Positions 60,797-64,000 of a DNA stretch of 64,000 bases are shown here, piece by piece. Source of the stretch: UBA4416 sp038327195 (GTDB lineage: Bacteria > Bacteroidota > Bacteroidia > B-17B0 > Aurantibacillaceae); NCBI GenBank assembly GCA_038327195.1, contig JBBQKU010000003.1, positions 119,859-183,858 of the forward strand, given 5' to 3'. Positions within the stretch are counted from its first letter, which is position 1. Each line of letters starts with the position of its first letter. A program made the position numbers and the translations under genes. The notes under the pieces are model-generated. The model saw only the letters and a list, made by a program, of their open reading frames with translations. It did no database searches and had not been told where the DNA came from.

Positions 60797-61882
60797 ATGG
60801 CTGCCAAAAAAAAATGTAATATTATGAAAACAAACACTACCGCTTTGATACCAAAGTTATATATTGGTATTGATGTACACAAAAAAAGTTGGACTTATCA
60901 TTACCAAACAGATTTATTTGATGGCAAGACCATTACACAACCTGCAAACCCAAAAATATTAGTTGATTGGGTTCAAAAAAATTATCCTACCCATGAAGTA
61001 ACTTGCGCTTATGAAGCTGGCTTTAGTGGCTATTCAGCTGCGCGCTTATTTCAGAAACAGAAGTGGAATGTATTAGTGTTAAATGCGGCTGATATTCCAA
61101 GGCCTCAAAAACAAAGTATAGTAAAAACTGATAAAATAGATTGCAGAAATATTTGTAAACAATTAAAAAACGACGCACTCACATCTATAACAATTCCAGA
61201 AGAACAAAGAGAAAGTTTTAGGGCTCTATTTAGAGAACGCAATAATTTTGTTATGGGTTTACGACACATTAAACTTCAAATTAAAAGTTACTTAATGTAT
61301 TGCGGTATAACCATACCCGAGGAGTTTGATAATGCCAGTTGGAGTAAAAATTTTATAGAGTGGATTAAAAATCAAAGTCAAGCATTTGAAACAGGAACAT
61401 TAAAAACTTCTTTTTTATTGAAGCGCTATGAATTTATGTATCAAGAAACATTAATGATATCAAATCAAATTCGATTATACGCCAGAAAACATTATAAAAA
61501 GGATTATTATTTATTAATGAGTGTGCCAGGAATTGGGGGAATAACAGCATCAGCAATACTAGCAGAACTAGGAGATTTAAGGAAATACAATCGTTTTGAT
61601 GATTTAGCCAGTAGTGTTGGTTTTGTGCCAGGTATATATTCTAGCGGCGATACAACCATAGTAAAAGGAATAACACCAAGAGCAAAAAGTTTATTACGGA
61701 GCTATATCATAGAAGCCAGTTGGCAAGCAGTAAGATTTGATCCTGTATTGCAGGAATATTATCGCAGTCATTATGGAAAGCAAGCAAACAAAATAATAGT
61801 AAAAGTTGCACGTAAATTATTAAGTAGAATTCATGCGGTTATAAAAACAGAAACACCTTATCAAATAGGCGTTATAAAATAA
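60797..61882 (+). CDS. IS110/IS1111-family DEDD transposase (bridge-RNA-guided recombinase type)
   Basis: 361 aa; an internal ATG at 60824 is an alternative start. N-terminal RuvC-like DEDD domain: Asp26 in YIGIDVHKK, Glu73 in CAYEAGFSGY, Asp112 and Asp115 in KTDKIDCRNICK. A coiled middle is followed by the Transposase_20 domain from about 238 (LLMSVPGIGGITASAILAEL) with candidate catalytic Ser282/283 in GIYSSGDTT. All key residues are present, so the enzyme looks active. It is on the plus strand, opposite to most cassette genes. Confidence 0.93.
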   Translation: MAAKKKCNIMKTNTTALIPKLYIGIDVHKKSWTYHYQTDLFDGKTITQPANPKILVDWVQKNYPTHEVTCAYEAGFSGYSAARLFQKQKWNVLVLNAADIPRPQKQSIVKTDKIDCRNICKQLKNDALTSITIPEEQRESFRALFRERNNFVMGLRHIKLQIKSYLMYCGITIPEEFDNASWSKNFIEWIKNQSQAFETGTLKTSFLLKRYEFMYQETLMISNQIRLYARKHYKKDYYLLMSVPGIGGITASAILAELGDLRKYNRFDDLASSVGFVPGIYSSGDTTIVKGITPRAKSLLRSYIIEASWQAVRFDPVLQEYYRSHYGKQANKIIVKVARKLLSRIHAVIKTETPYQIGVIK

Positions 61883-62207
61883 AAATAGTGTAAATCAATT
61901 TTACTTTTTAGCACAAGAAATTAAGAACGACTGTGAAACAGCACCGGTAGCAGCAATGACTACACCTGTTAGGAGACAGCGTTTATTTTCTTATTGAATA
62001 ATGTATGCTGGTAGCTTATCATTAGGATAGGACTACAAATAGGAGTGAGAGCAAAAAGAATAAATTGAAATTAAATGTTGTTGGAAATTCTGTGTTCAAG
62101 AATTTCCTCTTTAAAACAGAGAGAAACGCTCAAGCCTTCGCTTATCCGAATTTCTCTCTATTTTCAAGAGGTGTGGCGTTGCTTCAAAATTTTGTTGAAA
62201 ACTTTCG
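61883..62207 (+). ncRNA. candidate bridge RNA (seekRNA) in the IS 3' non-coding region
   Basis: In IS1111-type elements the guide RNA lies between the transposase stop and the right end. Here that region has a 5-bp hairpin (61890-61904) and then TTTTTAGCA (61905-61913), identical to the left flank and junction at 60738-60746. It then has AACAGCACC (61937-61945), the exact complement of GGTGCTGTT at the right flank (62223-62231). Further on come a structured stem GTAG...CTAC (62011-62036) enclosing TATC/GATA, and AATAGGAG (62037-62044), resembling the IS right end ATAGGAG. A guide of this type would direct insertion into attC-like repeats. The RNA boundaries are not known. Confidence 0.6.
62106..62171. 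repeat. long hairpin near the IS right end
   Basis: CCTCTT (62106-62111) pairs with AAGAGG (62166-62171). AGAGAGAAA (62118-62126) pairs perfectly with TTTCTCTCT (62151-62159), with partly paired bases between and a 24-base loop. It may be part of the guide RNA or shield the IS end from transcription. Confidence 0.7.
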
Positions 62208-62219
62208 CTGCTTTACATA
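62208..62219 (-). repeat. right subterminal inverted repeat of the IS
   Basis: CTGCTTTACATA, partner of 60749-60761. It lies 2 bases inside the deduced right boundary. Confidence 0.85.
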
Positions 62220-62221
62220 GG

Positions 62222-62236
62222 AGGTGCTGTTATAAG
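62222..62236 (-). repeat. attC-like repeat, copy 6, right end beyond the IS
   Basis: The sequence aggtgctgttataag is the conserved right end of the repeat (compare 63900-63914 and 59804-59817). Following it, ccacatagttt (62246-62256) is shared with 59831-59841, so the repeated unit may extend slightly further toward the gene. Confidence 0.7.
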
Positions 62237-62254
62237 ATGGCACGGCCACATAGT

Positions 62255-63100
62255 TTAAAATATTTTTTCAACTTCTTTAATGGCGTCTACGAGTAAGATG
62301 TCAAGTCCTTTTTTTGCAAGAATATCTGTCACCTTGCTTTTGATTTTTTTGATTAATTCTTTATCGTCAGGTTTTGCATTAGTTTCAGCGAGTTCCATGA
62401 AGTCGTCGTAAATTATTTGTTGTCCATCTTTTAAAGTCTGTTGACCTTCTGTCAATCCATTAAGTTTGTCAAGTAACAAATTTAGTTTTTCGTGAATGTT
62501 ATTTTGTTGCGCAGTTTCTCTGTGTTTATTGGCTTCAATTATTTTGTCGAAGACATTTTTGTAATCGGGGACGTAGTCCCAAACTCTGTATTTATAATCT
62601 GCCTCAAAAGAAATATGAGTATTGTCGTCGAAATGTAATTTTATTCTACTGAAACTATCGTATTGTGTCACTGTCACATTGTTTAGCTTATCGAGTTTCT
62701 TTTTGTGGTTGATATGCTTAATCTTTTTTCCCGAACACAAGTCCATACTGAATATGTGATAAACCAACTCAGTATTTTCAACTCTAAAAACCAATAGGTT
62801 GAAAACATTAAAATGAATATGTTTATTTTGTTCGGGAATTCTTTCAATTACGCTGATGTCTTGATTTGACCATCCATTTACTGAGTCATCAATATAGTTT
62901 ACACCATAACCCCAATAGTCATTGCCAAAAATTTTATACTGGAAGTCAAGAGTTTTAATTTCAGATTTGAAGTTTGCGCCAATAATTAACATCTGTTGAA
63001 CAAGGCTGCCAGTTCCATTAGCTAATGCCATAGCATAGGCTTGGTATCGTTTCCATAGTGACTCGAAGAATTCGTCTTGGGTTATTTGTCTGGGATGCAT
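62255..63100 (-). CDS. cytosolic protein of unknown function with C-terminal coiled coil (cassette gene)
   Basis: 281 aa, no signal peptide or membrane segment. The N-terminal half (SLWKRYQAYAMALANGTGS, then YKIFGNDYWGYGVNYIDDSV) looks like a folded alpha-beta domain. The region from about 185 (NVFDKIIEANKHRETAQQ) to the end is helical and charged, likely coiled coil. No known domain recognised. Cassettes of this size sometimes carry defence or toxin-antitoxin functions, but nothing in the motifs shows it. Its downstream repeat is copy 6, split by the IS. Confidence 0.65.
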   Translation of the reverse strand: MHPRQITQDEFFESLWKRYQAYAMALANGTGSLVQQMLIIGANFKSEIKTLDFQYKIFGNDYWGYGVNYIDDSVNGWSNQDISVIERIPEQNKHIHFNVFNLLVFRVENTELVYHIFSMDLCSGKKIKHINHKKKLDKLNNVTVTQYDSFSRIKLHFDDNTHISFEADYKYRVWDYVPDYKNVFDKIIEANKHRETAQQNNIHEKLNLLLDKLNGLTEGQQTLKDGQQIIYDDFMELAETNAKPDDKELIKKIKSKVTDILAKKGLDILLVDAIKEVEKIF

Positions 63101-63579
63101 TGGGTCTGTATTATGAATGTTTAGTTTTCGAGATTCGTCGCCGTGCTTGCTTATAACTTATCGCTAAGCGCAATAAATATACAAAACATTCGCCAATCTT
63201 GCACCCCTTTGTTCCCCAACTCGTCCTCGTTTAGCGGAGCGTAACGAGGACGTTATAAAAGGACGTTTGTAACGCCCAAAACTATTTTTAATAATATTAC
63301 CAATGATAAATATAAACTTTTACTTTATGCGTTACAAACGCATTTTTAAAGCATCCTCGTTTCCGCAAACGCTCAAACGAGGACGAGGTGGGGGTACTGT
63401 TATGGCCCGTAGCTTTTTCTTGCCATTTAGTTTAAACACAGCTTTCGTTTCTGCAAGGTAACTATTACGACGATACATTTATATTTACTTTTCTACAAAC
63501 AATTGATAACAGTAGTTATTTTGCAGTTCGTTTTCTACACATAGGTCGATACGTTTTGCATATAACTAGCGTTGAAAAG
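63101..63579. other. 479-base region between cassette genes with a long palindromic element
   Basis: No convincing gene. It contains the palindrome at 63214-63394, a repeat-like right end ggtactgttatgg (63393-63405) and, at 63152-63158, gttataag read on the minus strand, so the palindrome may be the body of a further attC-like site of different sequence. 63406-63579 shows nothing further that I recognise. Confidence 0.55.
63214..63394. repeat. long nested inverted repeat (REP/MITE-like)
   Basis: Outer arms: ccccaactcgtcctcgttt (63214-63232) against aaacgaggacgaggtgggg (63376-63394). Inside, CGTCCTCGTT (63222-63231) also pairs locally with AACGAGGACG (63243-63252), and GTTTGTAACGC (63265-63275) pairs with GCGTTACAAAC (63329-63339). 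Similar elements accompany IS200-like (RAYT) transposases in this phylum as far as I recall, but no such gene is here. Confidence 0.75.
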
Positions 63580-63699
63580 CTACTGATTTTCCAAGTCAAA
63601 TATTTGTCCGACGTGAAAGTCTAATAAAAAGAAAAGAGATACAATTAATCCTAAGATTATAGCAATGATTAAAATCTTACGTCTTGTTTTTCTATCCAT
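63580..63699 (-). CDS. 39-aa single-pass membrane protein (small cassette gene)
   Basis: The ATG at 63699 gives 39 codons: a basic start MDRKTRRK, one hydrophobic helix ILIIAIILGLIVSLFFLLDF, and a short tail ending DLENQ. The topology (positive inside) and codon use look real, and it sits just downstream (minus strand) of repeat copy 7 at the usual cassette position. Too short for a family assignment. Confidence 0.55.
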   Translation of the reverse strand: MDRKTRRKILIIAIILGLIVSLFFLLDFHVGQIFDLENQ

Positions 63700-63740
63700 A
63701 TTGTCTACGGTTAATTTGTCGGTTCTTGTCTAGCTATGAG

Positions 63741-63914
63741 CCATAACGTTTTGGAGCTATTGGCAGAAAGGTTTGAAACACTGTCTACCGAAATGTTTAA
63801 ATAAAGATAACTGTTTAATAGACATTTGCAAAGCAAAATAAACTTCTTTCCCGAAGGGGCTTTGTTTGCAAATGCTTTGGTGTCCGCCCTTTTTGCCAAT
63901 AGGTGCTGTTACCG
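63741..63914 (-). repeat. attC-like repeat, copy 7
   Basis: Left end ccataac-gttttggag gives GTTATGG on the minus strand. Its arm ctattggcagaaagg pairs with the right arm ccctttttgccaatag, then gtgctgttacc. Inner blocks aaagataactgtttaatagacatttgcaaagcaaaa, cttctttcccgaaggggct and tttgcaaatgctttggtgtccgccc follow the family. 174 bases; the best example of paired ends. Confidence 0.8.
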
Positions 63915-63932
63915 GATGCCCTTTTTGTTTAG

Positions 63933-64000
63933 CTATTGCTGATTTGTCTTTTGTTTATTACCCGTGAAACCAATTATTGAGAATCCAAGTCCGAAGTAAT
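63933..64000 (-). CDS. possible C-terminus of a further cassette gene, cut by window edge
   Basis: One minus-strand frame is open to the edge and ends YFGLGFSIIGFTGNKQKTNQQ followed by a TAG at 63933-63935, just after repeat copy 7. The hydrophobic then polar end is plausible for a membrane protein, and the position fits a cassette gene, but 21 residues are too few to be sure. Confidence 0.35.
   Translation of the reverse strand, partial: YFGLGFSIIGFTGNKQKTNQQ

Larger units (their letters stand above)
60743..62221 (+). mobile_element. IS110-family (IS1111-type) insertion sequence inside an attC-like repeat
   Basis: Boundaries are deduced from the split repeat: joining 60742 to 62222 restores a normal repeat end (ccgcattttttttaggtgctgttataag, written here as left ...ttttttttag and right gtgctgttataag). 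The flanks share an AG dinucleotide (60743-60744 and 62222-62223), giving a unit of 1479 bases. Subterminal inverted repeats lie at 60749-60761 and 62208-62219. The short left and long right non-coding ends (54 and about 340 bases) are typical of the IS1111 group. No target duplication beyond AG is seen, as expected for this family. Confidence 0.82.

Noticed and set aside
62075..62296. plus-strand 73-codon frame in the IS right end
   Set aside because: It overlaps the IS hairpin, the right inverted repeat and the end of the minus-strand gene, and its composition is not protein-like.
63332..63478. 48-codon minus-strand frame beginning MYRRNSYLAETKAVF
   Set aside because: It runs into the palindromic repeat (PPPRPRLSVCGNE part is repeat sequence), has no independent support and is likely a chance frame.
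55520..63914. CRISPR array
   Set aside because: Repeats are about 170 bases, palindromic and separated by whole genes, not short repeats with short spacers; no cas genes.

Overview
The window is an AT-rich stretch of a Bacteroidota chromosome. Four proteins carry type IX secretion (T9SS) C-terminal sorting domains, several genes are preceded by the phylum's TAnnTTTG -7 promoter element, and there is a bactofilin/AtpI pair plus housekeeping genes of that phylum (asnS, dxs, ruvB, fabI, ribE, queG). I cannot place it below phylum. No rRNA, tRNA or CRISPR array was seen.

Layout. 1-4713 (minus): coiled-coil membrane protein (cut by the edge), secreted C1 peptidase, small membrane protein, AtpI-like protein, bactofilin, Kup K+ transporter. 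4911-14322 (plus): seven genes with 12-base or shorter gaps or 4-base overlaps: three T9SS-exported proteins, a histidine kinase, and a cobalamin/iron-chelate type ABC importer. 14319-30645: a lipid-catabolism island of nitronate monooxygenase, acyl-CoA ligase, MarR regulator, FadN/FadA/FadE-type beta-oxidation enzymes, M20 amidohydrolase, SGNH hydrolase, patatin, GlpD, glycerophosphodiesterase and thioesterase. Palindromes of the form TTATG-N4-CATAA lie upstream of both the acyl-CoA ligase/NMO pair and marR. 30695-55493: mixed housekeeping genes (ribE, asnS, flavin halogenase-like enzyme, KdsC-like phosphatase, fabI, NRAMP-type transporter, dxs, large T9SS protein, ruvB, queG, mgtA), a decayed AI-2E-type permease, and two kinds of dispersed repeat.

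55520-64000 is the accessory part and the main interest. Small genes, mostly minus strand and mostly membrane or secreted proteins of unknown function, alternate with copies of a roughly 170-base imperfect palindromic repeat. The repeat begins YAAC-GTTTTGG on the plus strand and ends near GGTGCTGTTA. Read on the minus strand its end gives GTTRRRY-like cores shortly before start codons. This is the organisation of an integron gene-cassette array without a visible integrase. One repeat (60567-62236) is split by a 1.48 kb IS110/IS1111-type element with a DEDD transposase, subterminal inverted repeats and a long 3' non-coding region. That region contains one segment identical to the left flank and one complementary to the right flank of the insertion, which is what a bridge RNA (seekRNA) targeting this repeat should look like. 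The IS finding rests on sequence I could read directly. The integron interpretation and RNA function are inferences.
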